In this document: positions 41,177 to 51,550 of the stretch, in pieces | Layout: each line of letters opens with the position of its first letter | Numbering within the stretch: position 1 is the stretch's first letter | NCBI GenBank assembly: GCA_900316505.1 | Contig: ONDH01000009.1 | Location: forward strand, 1-64,000 | DNA length: 64,000 nt | Source: an uncultured Prevotellaceae bacterium | GTDB lineage: Bacteria > Bacteroidota > Bacteroidia > Bacteroidales > Bacteroidaceae | Direction of reading: 5' to 3' | The notes under the pieces: model-generated | Databases searched by the model: none | Seen by the model: the letters and a program-made list of their open reading frames with translations, nothing else | What the model was told of the DNA's origin: nothing | Program-made: the position numbers and the translations under genes

Positions 41177-44044
41177 ATGTTGTATAACTTTCAGAGGAAA
41201 AAACTGTGCAGACACCTCTTGGTAGGGGGTGCGCTGTGTGCTGCAGGTTTGGGAATTTTCTCATGTTCTGACCGTTACAACTTGGATGAAGACCAGCCTT
41301 CAGGTCTGGACAACATCTATGGGTACATGAAGAACAAGGGTAACTTCACCAACTATCTGCATCTGATTGACGATCTTGGACAGGCTGAGATTCTTTCCAA
41401 GACCGGTAGTAAAACAATGTTCATCGCTGACGATGATGCGTTCGCGGATTTCTACGCGCACAACGATTGGGGTGTCAAGAAGTATGAAGACCTCTCGCTG
41501 GCGCAGAAGAAGCTCTTGCTCAACACGTCAATGATTGACAACCCGTATTCGACCACGATGCTCTCGTCAGCTCAGGCTCCAGGTACAGGTCGTCCAGCGA
41601 AAGGTGAGGTTTGCCGTCGTGCCACATCGATGTCGTTACTCGACTCCGTGATGGTCATTTCAACCAAGGAAGCAGACGGCATTCTGCCCGACAACCCGTA
41701 TTTCAACGAGATGCGTGCCAACCGCGATACTATCGTCCTTTTCACGGATGCATCGAATCCAGCACCTATGCTTCATTTCACGGGTAAGTTCGTGACATCT
41801 AACCAGCTGAGTTTCTCGGACATTGATTTCATCTACAATCAGCCAGAAGGAACATTCCACTCAGATGACATTTACGTCAACAATTCTCGTGTGACCAATG
41901 CCAACATTTTCTGTAAGAACGGTTTCGTTCATCAGGTGGATAAGGTGGTTGTTCCATTGGACAATATGTCAGAAATCATTCGCAAGAGTCCAAAGATGAC
42001 TATCTTCAGCAGCATTATTGAGCGTTTCGCTGCACCTAAAGACTCTCTCAATTTGCGTGAGACTTTCAACCTGTCGAAAGGAACAAACTATGACTCTGTT
42101 TTTGTGAAGCGCTACTTCTCTGACCGCTCATTCGGTTCAACGATGGCAAGCAGCGTGAAGTTCATGTATGACAAAAACGGAAACACATTCGACGGTTCTT
42201 TGAAATTCGACCCAGGATGGAACGGTTACATTCCTGAAATCGCCAACGACCGTCAACCAATGATGGAAGATATGGCAATCATGTTGGTGCCATCCGACCA
42301 GGCTATCCAGAACTGGTGGAACGGTGGTGTGATTGAGAAGTACTATGGTACAATCGAGAACACGCCAAGTTCTGTGCTTGACGACTTGATTCGTGTGAAC
42401 CAGATTCAGGCCTTCACCTCTTCTGTTCCTTCCAAGTTCAACGCAGTGCTGAACGATGCAAACGAACCTCTCGGCATCACCAAGGAAGATGTGGATAGCG
42501 TATATCTCGGTTGTAATGGTCTTGTGTTCCTGACCAACAAGGTGTTTGCTCCTGCATCATACTCTTCAGTGTTGTTCCCTGCAGTGATTGACAAGACTCA
42601 CTTCACAGTGATGGACAATGTCATTACACCAATGAACTACAACTACTACCTCAACTCTATGGTGTCTCGTTTCATCTTCCTTCTTCCAACCAACGATGGT
42701 CTCTTGACTTACATCGACCCTGTTTCTTATGGTCAGACCGTGAAGAGAATGTGGGAGTTCAAGTTGGATGAGAAACTGCAGCTCTATGCAAGCATCTATG
42801 AGTGCGATGAGAATGAGGATGGCACATTCACCAAGAGAGGCACAGCAACTCCTCTCAGAGGCGGTGTGAGCAACGGCATTCTCAACAACCGTATGGAAGA
42901 CTTGCTCGACAACATCATCGTGGTGGAGCCATTCCGTGAAGGTAAGAAGTACTATAAGACCAAGGGCCGCAATTTCGTGAAGATTGAGAAGAAGGGCGAG
43001 AAGAACTATGAAGTTTCTGGCTCTTACCACAATAACATTGGTCAGCCATTGGTAACTGTTGACGCTTATGATGGCGAAGACATCCGCAATGGTATCACCC
43101 TTGCATTGGATGGCGTTGTAATGGGTACTCCTAATTCTGTAGCCAAGACTCTGCATGATGCAGTGGTTCCTGGCATGGATCCGGAGAATAACGATTCTAT
43201 CTTCAAAGAGTTCTTCGGCATCGTTGAGGCATGTGCTGTTAGCAAGGCTAACTCGAAGAACGGCTGGCAGGCTGCTGACCAGACTTATGGAAACCTCTTC
43301 AACCTGAAGGCTCCTGGCTTGATCGGTTCAGAGGATGCAACGACCAACAAGGCAACTTACTTGTTGAACAACTACCACTATACTGTATATGCACCAACGA
43401 ATGCAGCCATGAAGAAGGCTTATGAAGCAGGACTCCCAACACTGGAAGACCTTGCAGCAGCCGAGGAATATGACTTGGAAATGGGTTATACAGGTCCAGG
43501 TTCAACTGCAGAAGACAACTTGAAGTCTCGTGCAGACTCCATCAAGGAAGTGATGCTTGATTTCGTGAAGTATCATATTCAGGACAATGCTATTTTCGTT
43601 GACGTGGATACAGCAGGTGTCTTCGAAACTGGTAAGACAGAGTTGATCAAGGCCACTCAGGTGGACGAGGCAACAGGCGAAGAGTCATGGGGTGGCAAGT
43701 ATTCTCCCGGACGTCCTTACAAATTGGATGTCAAGGTGGAAGGTGGCCAGATGTACGTAACAGACTGCCGCAATGGATATTCAGGTGAAAAAGCTTTGGG
43801 CGGAAATCAGACCAAGGTGGTCATCAAGGATGGTGCTTACAACCTGATGGCACGTGAATATTGGTTGGAAAGCTCCGGTGCTATCACTAATCCTAATAAT
43901 GTGAGACTCAACAACTCTTCATTTGTTGTCATTCACGCTATCGAGGATCCATTGATTTTTGCAGATGGCGCTCACTACGATTCTAAGGGTAACGAAATCG
44001 CAACCCAATTCGTCTATTCTTATAAGCCACTTACATCAGAATAA
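41177..44044 (+). CDS. Multi-FAS1-domain surface lipoprotein
   Basis: A 955-residue lipoprotein. Its signal sequence ends LGIFSC, with Cys30 as the lipidated residue, followed by S-D and nearby acidic residues, as in Bacteroidetes lipoproteins exported to the cell surface. Several fasciclin (FAS1, beta-Ig-h3) domains can be traced. One starts near 55 (YLHLIDDLGQAEILSKTGSKTMFIADDDAF), another near 280 (MTIFSSIIERF), and a well-preserved late one is near 715 (HYTVYAPTNAAMKKAYEAGLPTLEDL). FAS1 domains mediate adhesion or carbohydrate and protein binding; no hydrolase motif is seen. It is first in the locus, 11 nt before susC. The substrate is unknown. Confidence 0.82.
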   Translation: MLYNFQRKKLCRHLLVGGALCAAGLGIFSCSDRYNLDEDQPSGLDNIYGYMKNKGNFTNYLHLIDDLGQAEILSKTGSKTMFIADDDAFADFYAHNDWGVKKYEDLSLAQKKLLLNTSMIDNPYSTTMLSSAQAPGTGRPAKGEVCRRATSMSLLDSVMVISTKEADGILPDNPYFNEMRANRDTIVLFTDASNPAPMLHFTGKFVTSNQLSFSDIDFIYNQPEGTFHSDDIYVNNSRVTNANIFCKNGFVHQVDKVVVPLDNMSEIIRKSPKMTIFSSIIERFAAPKDSLNLRETFNLSKGTNYDSVFVKRYFSDRSFGSTMASSVKFMYDKNGNTFDGSLKFDPGWNGYIPEIANDRQPMMEDMAIMLVPSDQAIQNWWNGGVIEKYYGTIENTPSSVLDDLIRVNQIQAFTSSVPSKFNAVLNDANEPLGITKEDVDSVYLGCNGLVFLTNKVFAPASYSSVLFPAVIDKTHFTVMDNVITPMNYNYYLNSMVSRFIFLLPTNDGLLTYIDPVSYGQTVKRMWEFKLDEKLQLYASIYECDENEDGTFTKRGTATPLRGGVSNGILNNRMEDLLDNIIVVEPFREGKKYYKTKGRNFVKIEKKGEKNYEVSGSYHNNIGQPLVTVDAYDGEDIRNGITLALDGVVMGTPNSVAKTLHDAVVPGMDPENNDSIFKEFFGIVEACAVSKANSKNGWQAADQTYGNLFNLKAPGLIGSEDATTNKATYLLNNYHYTVYAPTNAAMKKAYEAGLPTLEDLAAAEEYDLEMGYTGPGSTAEDNLKSRADSIKEVMLDFVKYHIQDNAIFVDVDTAGVFETGKTELIKATQVDEATGEESWGGKYSPGRPYKLDVKVEGGQMYVTDCRNGYSGEKALGGNQTKVVIKDGAYNLMAREYWLESSGAITNPNNVRLNNSSFVVIHAIEDPLIFADGAHYDSKGNEIATQFVYSYKPLTSE

Positions 44045-44055
44045 TAGTTCAGAAT

Positions 44056-47000
44056 ATGAAAAAAATAATATCAACCCTCATGCTTTTAGCGTGCTTCTGT
44101 GTTCAGATGAGCGCGCAAGTAAAGGCGGGCGACATTATCAGCGGTCAGGTTTGGGATGATTTCGACCCTTTGATGATGTGTAATGTGGTGGAAGTTGACC
44201 ACAACAATCGTATCGTCGCCCATGGAACTACCGATATCAACGGTAACTTCTCTTTTGCAATTAAGAATCCTAAGGATAAGATCCGAATCTCTTACATCGG
44301 TTGTCAGACAGTGGAGCTGCCTATCAACAAGAAAGCTTTCGGAAAGATTGTCCTTAAGAGTAATACTGTCATTACAGACGTTGTGGTCACTGCTGTCCGC
44401 AGGAGCCCGAGCACAGGTCTCGCCATCCCAATGGACCAGATTGCCACAGCAGCTCAAACCATTGACATGAAAGAGTTTGAAGGTGTCGGTATGACATCTG
44501 TCGATGAAGCTCTTCAAGGACGTATTGCAGGTCTTGACATCGTTGCCAACTCAGGTGACCTTGGTGCAGGTACCACTATCCGTCTTCGTGGTGTATCCAC
44601 CATTCATGGTAACCAGAACCCACTTATCGTTGTGAACGGTAACCCCATCACAGTGGAAGATGGCTTCGATTATGAGAATGCCAACAACGAGCGCTTCGCT
44701 GAACTCTTGCAGGTGAACCCTGATGATATCGAGTCCATCACCGTCCTCAAGGATGCTGCTGCGCAGACTATTTGGGGTTCGAAAGGTGCCAATGGTGTCA
44801 TTGAAATCAAGACTAAGCGCGGTGTGAGAGGTAAGACGAGAGTCAGCTACAACTACCGTTTCACTGGCAACTGGATTTACAAGCGTTATAAGCTGCTCAA
44901 TGGTGACGACTACACCATGTACATGAAGGAGGCATACTTCAATCCTCGTCAGGAGTCCAGCTTCGCTGACAAATCTTCTAACAACTTCATCCCTGAAATT
45001 GCTTATGCACCAGAATGGGCTGAATATAATATGTATAATGATAACACTGACTGGGTGGACGCCGTTACACAGTTCGGTATGCAGCATTCACACAGTGTCA
45101 ACCTGAGTGGTGGTGGTGAGAAGGCAACCTTCCGCGTTTCTGGTGGTTGGGATACACAGAGCAACTACGTCATCAAGCAGGGCATGAATCGTTTCACTAC
45201 TCGTGTGGCACTCGACTACAACGTGTCTGACCGTATCAAGGTTTCTACGAACTTTGACTTCAACTATACAGACCGTGACCTTCACAACACAGGCAGTGCT
45301 ATCGGTATCGCTCAGCGTAAGATGCCAAACTTGTCCATCTATCGTGAAGATGCGAACGGCAATGACACAGATGAGTTCTATACGATGAACTACTGGATTA
45401 CCAGACAGACTGGTGTGTATGCCGCAAGCACATATCTGGAAGACCAATACAACATGGTGAACCCTGTGGCTCAGGCATACAATTCTTATCAGAAGACGAC
45501 AAGCTTGAACCTCCGTCCTGAGTTTATCTTTAGATATGACATCTTGGGCACTCAACCAGAGCAGCATCAGCTCCGTTATGAGGGACAGATCCTGTTTGAT
45601 ATCGCAAACGATGAGGGTAGCAGCTACATCCCAGGATGGCTGTCTTCCAACTCAATGTTCTCAGGTAACTACAACTCAGCTTCGGCTAATAGTTCAAAGC
45701 GTCATAACATGTCCACTCGCCACTCTCTCACGTTCACTCCTTATTTGAAGAATGGTCACTCTTTGATGGTGATGGGACGTTACGATTTCGGACAGGGTAA
45801 TAGCTCTAACCAGAACACTGGTAAGCGTATGATGCCAACAACGGCTGACATCACTTCAACATTGGCAGGTGGTGTGATTTCTGGCTTTGGTTCAGGTGCA
45901 GGTCATTCAAAGAGCCAGAACCTGACTTTCCAGGCTCACTATTCTTATAAAGGACGCTATAGTGTAACAGGTGTACTTCGTGGTGACTGTACTACATCTT
46001 TCGGTCCAGACCGCCCATGGGGTTTCTTCCCTGCATTGTCTGGTCGTTGGAACATCAGCAAGGAGCCATTCATGGAGAAAGTAAGATGGCTTTCTATGTT
46101 GTCAATCCGTCCATCATGGGGTTATTCTGGTCGTGCACCGGGTGGTGACCTCTGGCGTTCTAAGTATGGAACAGGACCTTCCTATATGGACGTTTCATCA
46201 GTTGTTCCTAACAATATCCGTTTGGCTGGTCTGAGATATGAGAAGAAAGTCTCTTATCAGGTTGGTTTCGACTTCGGTTTCTATCTGGATGAGAAGCGTA
46301 CAAAGACTATTGATGGTAACATCGATATTTACACAGCCAAGACAACTGACTTGTTGCAGAATGGTTATGGCATTCCTACTTCTTCAGGTTACACTTCTTT
46401 GAGCTATTATAACGATGGTTCTATGCGTAACCAAGGATGGGAGTTCAACATTAATGCGAACAAATTTGTGACAATCGGTAAGGATTTCTCTATGGATTTC
46501 AACATCTCTTTTGCAAACAACCGCAACCGAGTTCTTTCAATGGATCCAACCTGTCTGGATGGCTTGAATGAAGAATTTAAGTACGAAAATAAGCAGTATC
46601 TCTCTCGTGTTCAGCTGAATAACCCGTTGAACTCCATCTACGGTTTCCGCTATAAGGGTGTTTATGCTTATTCAGAATATTCTGATGAGGAAGTGGAAGG
46701 CTTGAGCGGTCCAAACTCTCCTGTGGTTCGTAATGAAAAGGGTGAACCTATCTTTGATTCGACTGGTGCTCCTAAGATGATGTACTTCAACTATGGTGGA
46801 ACAACTCAGTATGCATTTGTGGGTGGTGATGCTATCTATGAGGACATCAACCATGATGGTCAGATTAATGAGCTTGATATCGTTTACCTGGGTTCATCTC
46901 TGCCAAAGATCACTGGTGGTTTCGGTACTAAGTTCCACTATAAGAGATGGGATCTCAACTTGCAGTTCAACTTCCGTACAGGCTTCAAGGTGATTAACTC

Positions 47001-47403
47001 TGCTCGCGCGGACTTGGAGAACATGTCCAACAACAACAACCAGTCGATTGCAGTGAACTGGCGTTGGCACAATGAAGGTGATGTTGCACCTCTTCCACGT
47101 GCTGCCACAACAAAGACTCAGTTCGACACTTACAACTATTTGGGTTCTGACCGATTCGTGGAAGATGCTTCTTTCCTTCGTCTGAACTACTGTCAGCTGT
47201 CATATTCGTTCGACCCCAAGACGCTGAAGAAGTGGGGCTTGGCTTCACTGCGTCTCAATATGCTGATCAACAATGCATTCTGTCTCACCAAGTATTCAGG
47301 TCTTGACCCAGAACACGGTGCCAGCACCTACCGACCAGCTACAGATGGTGACACGAACCCACGTTCACGTTCAATCCAATTCGGTATTAATGTTTCATTC
47401 TAA
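44056..47403 (+). CDS. SusC-like TonB-linked outer-membrane transporter (first)
   Basis: A 1115-residue outer-membrane importer driven by TonB. After the signal peptide (ending QMSAQ) come a carboxypeptidase-regulatory-like beta domain (about 25-105), a plug (about 115-240) and a barrel ending RSIQFGINVSF with the terminal Phe. The plug shows DEALQGRIAGLDIV, TIRLRGVSTIHGNQNPLIVVNG and the SusC hallmark ESITVLKDAAAQTIWGSKGANGVIEIKT. With SusD it should form a lid-and-barrel complex taking up a glycan or peptide captured by surface lipoproteins. Spacing to susD is 18 nt. Confidence 0.93.
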   Translation: MKKIISTLMLLACFCVQMSAQVKAGDIISGQVWDDFDPLMMCNVVEVDHNNRIVAHGTTDINGNFSFAIKNPKDKIRISYIGCQTVELPINKKAFGKIVLKSNTVITDVVVTAVRRSPSTGLAIPMDQIATAAQTIDMKEFEGVGMTSVDEALQGRIAGLDIVANSGDLGAGTTIRLRGVSTIHGNQNPLIVVNGNPITVEDGFDYENANNERFAELLQVNPDDIESITVLKDAAAQTIWGSKGANGVIEIKTKRGVRGKTRVSYNYRFTGNWIYKRYKLLNGDDYTMYMKEAYFNPRQESSFADKSSNNFIPEIAYAPEWAEYNMYNDNTDWVDAVTQFGMQHSHSVNLSGGGEKATFRVSGGWDTQSNYVIKQGMNRFTTRVALDYNVSDRIKVSTNFDFNYTDRDLHNTGSAIGIAQRKMPNLSIYREDANGNDTDEFYTMNYWITRQTGVYAASTYLEDQYNMVNPVAQAYNSYQKTTSLNLRPEFIFRYDILGTQPEQHQLRYEGQILFDIANDEGSSYIPGWLSSNSMFSGNYNSASANSSKRHNMSTRHSLTFTPYLKNGHSLMVMGRYDFGQGNSSNQNTGKRMMPTTADITSTLAGGVISGFGSGAGHSKSQNLTFQAHYSYKGRYSVTGVLRGDCTTSFGPDRPWGFFPALSGRWNISKEPFMEKVRWLSMLSIRPSWGYSGRAPGGDLWRSKYGTGPSYMDVSSVVPNNIRLAGLRYEKKVSYQVGFDFGFYLDEKRTKTIDGNIDIYTAKTTDLLQNGYGIPTSSGYTSLSYYNDGSMRNQGWEFNINANKFVTIGKDFSMDFNISFANNRNRVLSMDPTCLDGLNEEFKYENKQYLSRVQLNNPLNSIYGFRYKGVYAYSEYSDEEVEGLSGPNSPVVRNEKGEPIFDSTGAPKMMYFNYGGTTQYAFVGGDAIYEDINHDGQINELDIVYLGSSLPKITGGFGTKFHYKRWDLNLQFNFRTGFKVINSARADLENMSNNNNQSIAVNWRWHNEGDVAPLPRAATTKTQFDTYNYLGSDRFVEDASFLRLNYCQLSYSFDPKTLKKWGLASLRLNMLINNAFCLTKYSGLDPEHGASTYRPATDGDTNPRSRSIQFGINVSF

Positions 47404-47421
47404 TTTAATAGGCTTAAAGTC

Positions 47422-49347
47422 ATGAAAAAGATAAAAAATAGAATATTATCGGCTGTAGCATTGGCGGTTGCGGGACTTGGTCTCAGCTCTTGCGACATCG
47501 ACCTGCTCCCTCTCAATGAGGTGGTCTATGAGAACTTCTGGACCAACAAGGATGACGTGGAGAGTGTGGTTACTTCCTGCTATGGAGCCTTTCAGGATCG
47601 TGATGTCGTGGAACGAATGATTGTTTGGGGTGAAGACCGCTCTGACAATGTTCAAGCTGGACAGGATCAGTCTGAAGACTTGAGATTTTTGCTGAAAGGT
47701 AGTATTAAGACGACCAACAAATTCTGTGAGTGGAGTCCGCTCTACAAGGTCATCAATTATTGTAACATTGCCATGTTTGAGGCTCCTCAGGTGATGCAGA
47801 AAGACCCGAACTATACCGAGTCTGACTATCGCGTGAACAAGGCTGAGTGCTCATTCATCCGTGACTATTGCTACTTGACACTCATCAAGACGTTCAGGGA
47901 CGTTCCTTTCACTTTCGAACCTTCTTTGGACGACACGCAGACTTATCGCTTGCCTCAGACAAAGTTTGAGGTGGTGCTGGATTCACTGATTAAAGACATT
48001 GAAGCCTGCAAGGATTATGCACCTCTGCGTAACACTAACCAGACATTGAAAGCTGGTGTGGATAACACTCAGAACACAGGTAAGGTGACTCGTCCTGCAA
48101 TGTATGCTCTGCTGGCTGAGCTTTATTTGTGGCGTGCTTCTGATTACAACCTTTCCAAGGATAAGCAGAATGAGTACTACAGGAAGTGTATTGATTGCTG
48201 CGACTGGGTGCTTGCTTATAAGATGCAGCGCTATGATGAGGGTGATGTTAAGGAAGACATAGACCAGGAAGTGTACAAGGATTATGGTTACCCATTGTTG
48301 GCTGAGGAAGTTTCTGTCGGTCACAATGAGAATGGTCCTGCTGCAACAAATGCCATCTTTGGTACAGGTGCTTCTTTCGAAACACTGTTCGAGATTACTT
48401 ATTATAATTCAGTTCTGAACAGAAGTTATGGAAATAATACAGCTGTGAAGAACCAGTATGGTGAAAGTTCTCGTACGCAGAATGTGAAGGCTGCTGAAGA
48501 CTTGTTTGAGACCAAGCCCAACTCTACTGACAGCTATTCTGACACTCGATTGTTCTCTGTGCCATCAGATTACAGAAGCATTGCTTCTTTCTATTATAAT
48601 GAAGAAAGTGGTGTGTCCAGTATCTACAAGTATATGATTGACAGAAATAGGGCAGGTGCCTCTTCTTCCACAGAATATGGAAGTGTCGGTTCTTCATTCA
48701 CTGCAGCTCGTAGTTCTCAGTCATATCGTAATACGTCACCGAACTGGATTCTTTATCGTTTGACAGAAGTGATGTTGTTCCGTGCTGAAGCTGAAATCGA
48801 ACTGGCATTCAACATGGATGCTTCTGAGAAGGAGGCTGAAGGTGAGAATGCTGAGGGTGAACAAGGTGAACAGGAAGGTGAAGGCACAGGCTCAGAGGCA
48901 GGTTCAAAGATGCGCAAGGCATCAGTGTTGGTACGTGGTAATTCTCTGACTACAGCCGATGAACTGAAGCTGGATGCGTTCAACCTGATTTCAGCAGTTT
49001 ATCGCCGCTCAAATCCTGTGGTGCAGACCAAGAAGCAGTATGCTCCTGAACAGCCACAGACCTATGACACATTCCACAAGTTGTTGATGAATGAACGTAG
49101 ACGTGAGTTCCTCTTTGAGGGTAAGCGTTTCTATGACTTGGTACGTGCTGCACGTCGCGTTGGTAACACCCAGGAGATGCGTCAGGCATTGGCTACCAAA
49201 TACAGTGAGGCTGGTCCTGCTGTTGCCATCAAGTTGATTCAGATGGGCTTCATGTATATGCCAGTCGCAAGAAAGGAAATGAAGATTAATCCAGCTCTTG
49301 TCCAGAATGAAAGCTATTTGGATGAGGATGAAAATAAAAAACAGTAA
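47422..49347 (+). CDS. SusD/RagB-like surface lipoprotein (first)
   Basis: A 641-residue lipoprotein with lipobox GLSSC (Cys24), the lid partner of the preceding SusC. It shows the SusD helical scaffold: NFWTNKDDVESVVTSCYGAF near the start, AECSFIRDYCYLTLIKTFRDVPF, ALLAELYLWRA, and the C-terminal LLMNERRREFLFEGKRFYDLVRA. An unusual Glu/Gly-rich stretch (about 467-497, KEAEGENAEGEQGEQEGEG) interrupts the scaffold and is probably a surface loop. It ends three bases before the next FAS1 gene. Confidence 0.93.
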   Translation: MKKIKNRILSAVALAVAGLGLSSCDIDLLPLNEVVYENFWTNKDDVESVVTSCYGAFQDRDVVERMIVWGEDRSDNVQAGQDQSEDLRFLLKGSIKTTNKFCEWSPLYKVINYCNIAMFEAPQVMQKDPNYTESDYRVNKAECSFIRDYCYLTLIKTFRDVPFTFEPSLDDTQTYRLPQTKFEVVLDSLIKDIEACKDYAPLRNTNQTLKAGVDNTQNTGKVTRPAMYALLAELYLWRASDYNLSKDKQNEYYRKCIDCCDWVLAYKMQRYDEGDVKEDIDQEVYKDYGYPLLAEEVSVGHNENGPAATNAIFGTGASFETLFEITYYNSVLNRSYGNNTAVKNQYGESSRTQNVKAAEDLFETKPNSTDSYSDTRLFSVPSDYRSIASFYYNEESGVSSIYKYMIDRNRAGASSSTEYGSVGSSFTAARSSQSYRNTSPNWILYRLTEVMLFRAEAEIELAFNMDASEKEAEGENAEGEQGEQEGEGTGSEAGSKMRKASVLVRGNSLTTADELKLDAFNLISAVYRRSNPVVQTKKQYAPEQPQTYDTFHKLLMNERRREFLFEGKRFYDLVRAARRVGNTQEMRQALATKYSEAGPAVAIKLIQMGFMYMPVARKEMKINPALVQNESYLDEDENKKQ

Positions 49348-49350
49348 GTT

Positions 49351-51483
49351 ATGAGATTATCAGGAATTAAATTCTGGGCAGTTGCCCTCTTTGTAGTTGC
49401 GTCTATCCAGGTGGCGGTTGTGAGCTGTTCTGATGACCCTGGTGTGGAGAACTACTATACGCAGTCCCGAGAATATGCTGCCGACTACTTGAAGAATCGT
49501 GAGCAGTACTCTGAGTACTTGAAGATTCTTGAGCGCGCAAGGGGAGAATATGACCTCCGTCTTGTCGATATGTTGGGCACATATGGCTCGTACACCGTGT
49601 TTGCTCCTACAAACGCGGCTGTGGAGAAGTATCTGGCAGAGCGTGGATTGAGCTCTGTGGATGAGTTGTCTGTTCAAGACTGCGATACGATTGCGTTGAA
49701 CTCAATCATCGAAGCAGCGTATTTTACGACAGACTTCAATGATGGTCAATATCCTAAGTCTAACATGTTGGAGCACATCGTTAGTGTGAAGTCTTATCAG
49801 GAGTGGGATGCACAGAAGCAAGACTCTGTCTTGGCTATGTACATCAACCAAAACTCACCTGTTATTCATGCTGACGACTCTGTGTCGAACGGTGTGGTTC
49901 ATACCGTGAGCGCGATTGTGGGTTCCAGCAACGACCTGATTGGCACTGTGATTTTGAGTGACTCAACCTGTCTGTTTTATGGTCAGGCTTTCCAGGTGAC
50001 TGGCATCTTGGACACCCTTCAGGATCACTATGTGGATGACACTTATGGATGGGCTAATGACAAGGATCGTATTGACTCTTGTACATGGACTAACACCAAG
50101 TTGTGTATCCCAACTGCTAAGCACTTGGATGGCTCTGGCGGTGAGTACGACAACGTGGCTTATCCTGTGAAGCGTTACTTCAATTATACAGTGTTCATGT
50201 GCCCTGACTCTATCTTGAAGGAGAAATATGGTGTCACGACGCTTTTGGGCAAGAATGATCCCAGCTCTTTGGAGTATCTGGCTCACCAGCTCTATGACCC
50301 CATGTATCCAGAAGATGCAGACAATGATGAATTGACTGACCGCAAGAACGCCCTCAATCGCTTCATCTCCTATCATGTGATTGACCGCTATGGTGACTAT
50401 TACAGCCTGACGTCAATGGATAACAACGACTTGCAGTATAATTTCAACCGTATGAAGTATGACATCTGTGACTGGTATGGAACTTTGATGCCTCAGTCAT
50501 TGATGAAGTTCTCCTTCCCTAATGGTCCTCAGGTCGGTTTGTACATCAACCGTCGAGGTGTCCGTCACCATGCTGACGAACGTGGTGGTTATTACCGTGG
50601 TGCAAAGATTGCTTCACCGAAGGAGTATACCAGAACTACTACGGCTTTGAACGGTATGTATCATTATATCGATGACGTTGTGGCATACGACCGAAACATG
50701 CAGGAAATAGTCATGAACGATTGTATCCGTCTTGACTGTACGACCTTGTCTCCTGACTTCATGACTAAGTTGACAGATGGTGAGGTTGCACGTGGTCACA
50801 CATGGGGCGGCAATAAGAAGTATGATGGTGCAAAGAACACCAACAACCCATCGGATAACAACAACCGAAGCGTTGGTTTCAAGCCAGGTTACGCACGTAA
50901 CTTTGAGATGACTGCCAACACCCACATGCACGTACGTGGCCGTTCACTTTGGTTCTGGTCATACGAGGGTGATGAGGTAATCTTCAAGGGACGTTATGAC
51001 TTCACTTTGAAGTTGCCAGCTGTACCTGCAGGTACATACGAGGTTCGTATGATGACTTGTGTGGGCTTTGATACACGTGGTATCGTGCAGTATTACATCG
51101 ATGGCGAGCCTCAAGGCATTCCATTTGACATGCGCCCAGGTGGACGTACCTTGTTTGGATGGAAGAATGATACAGACTTGGGTGATGACGATGCTATCAC
51201 AGCATTTGACAAAGCCATTCACAACATTGGTTGGATGAAAGGACCTAAGTGCTATCATTGCGGATGGCGTAGCAGTTTCGATGCGGGTTCTGCCACCATG
51301 CGTGCTCAGGACAACACAATCCGTAAGGTCATTGGTACCTTCACTACGGATGGTAAGTCTGACCACTTCTTGAGAATACAACAGAAGATGGAGTCTGAGA
51401 ACAACGAGTTGAACTTCGACTTTATCGAGCTTTGTCCAAGTTCTGTATATAACAATGAATACTTTGCGGAACCGACTTGGTAA
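49351..51483 (+). CDS. FAS1-domain surface lipoprotein with C-terminal beta domain
   Basis: A 710-residue lipoprotein; the signal ends VAVVSC (Cys26), followed by SDD. A FAS1 domain begins near 55 (LKILERARGEYDLRLVDMLGTYGSYTVFAPTNAAVEKYL) and closes with SNGVVHTVSAIV. A second, more diverged one occupies about 205-445. From about 470 there is a beta-sandwich-like domain (FTLKLPAVPAGTYEVRMMTCVGF, YYIDGEPQGIPFDMR) resembling the C-terminal modules of DUF5108-type fasciclin proteins; this name is tentative. It directly follows susD and probably belongs to the same transcript. Confidence 0.78.
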   Translation: MRLSGIKFWAVALFVVASIQVAVVSCSDDPGVENYYTQSREYAADYLKNREQYSEYLKILERARGEYDLRLVDMLGTYGSYTVFAPTNAAVEKYLAERGLSSVDELSVQDCDTIALNSIIEAAYFTTDFNDGQYPKSNMLEHIVSVKSYQEWDAQKQDSVLAMYINQNSPVIHADDSVSNGVVHTVSAIVGSSNDLIGTVILSDSTCLFYGQAFQVTGILDTLQDHYVDDTYGWANDKDRIDSCTWTNTKLCIPTAKHLDGSGGEYDNVAYPVKRYFNYTVFMCPDSILKEKYGVTTLLGKNDPSSLEYLAHQLYDPMYPEDADNDELTDRKNALNRFISYHVIDRYGDYYSLTSMDNNDLQYNFNRMKYDICDWYGTLMPQSLMKFSFPNGPQVGLYINRRGVRHHADERGGYYRGAKIASPKEYTRTTTALNGMYHYIDDVVAYDRNMQEIVMNDCIRLDCTTLSPDFMTKLTDGEVARGHTWGGNKKYDGAKNTNNPSDNNNRSVGFKPGYARNFEMTANTHMHVRGRSLWFWSYEGDEVIFKGRYDFTLKLPAVPAGTYEVRMMTCVGFDTRGIVQYYIDGEPQGIPFDMRPGGRTLFGWKNDTDLGDDDAITAFDKAIHNIGWMKGPKCYHCGWRSSFDAGSATMRAQDNTIRKVIGTFTTDGKSDHFLRIQQKMESENNELNFDFIELCPSSVYNNEYFAEPTW

Positions 51484-51492
51484 ATAACCTTT

Positions 51493-51527
51493 CAGCCACC
51501 TTGCCCTTCATCGGGCAGGGTAGGCTG
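51493..51527 (+). promoter_or_regulatory. Intercistronic hairpin within the FAS1/Sus locus
   Basis: CAGCC...CCT-TGCCC (51493-51506) pairs with GGGCA-GGG...GGCTG (51513-51527) around a 6-nt loop, about 13 bp with one small irregularity. No U run follows, so it is not a full terminator. It sits in the only long gap (67 nt) of the locus and divides it into two halves that each end with SusC-SusD components. Confidence 0.65.
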
Positions 51528-51550
51528 GCAATGACAATTAAAGAAATAAT

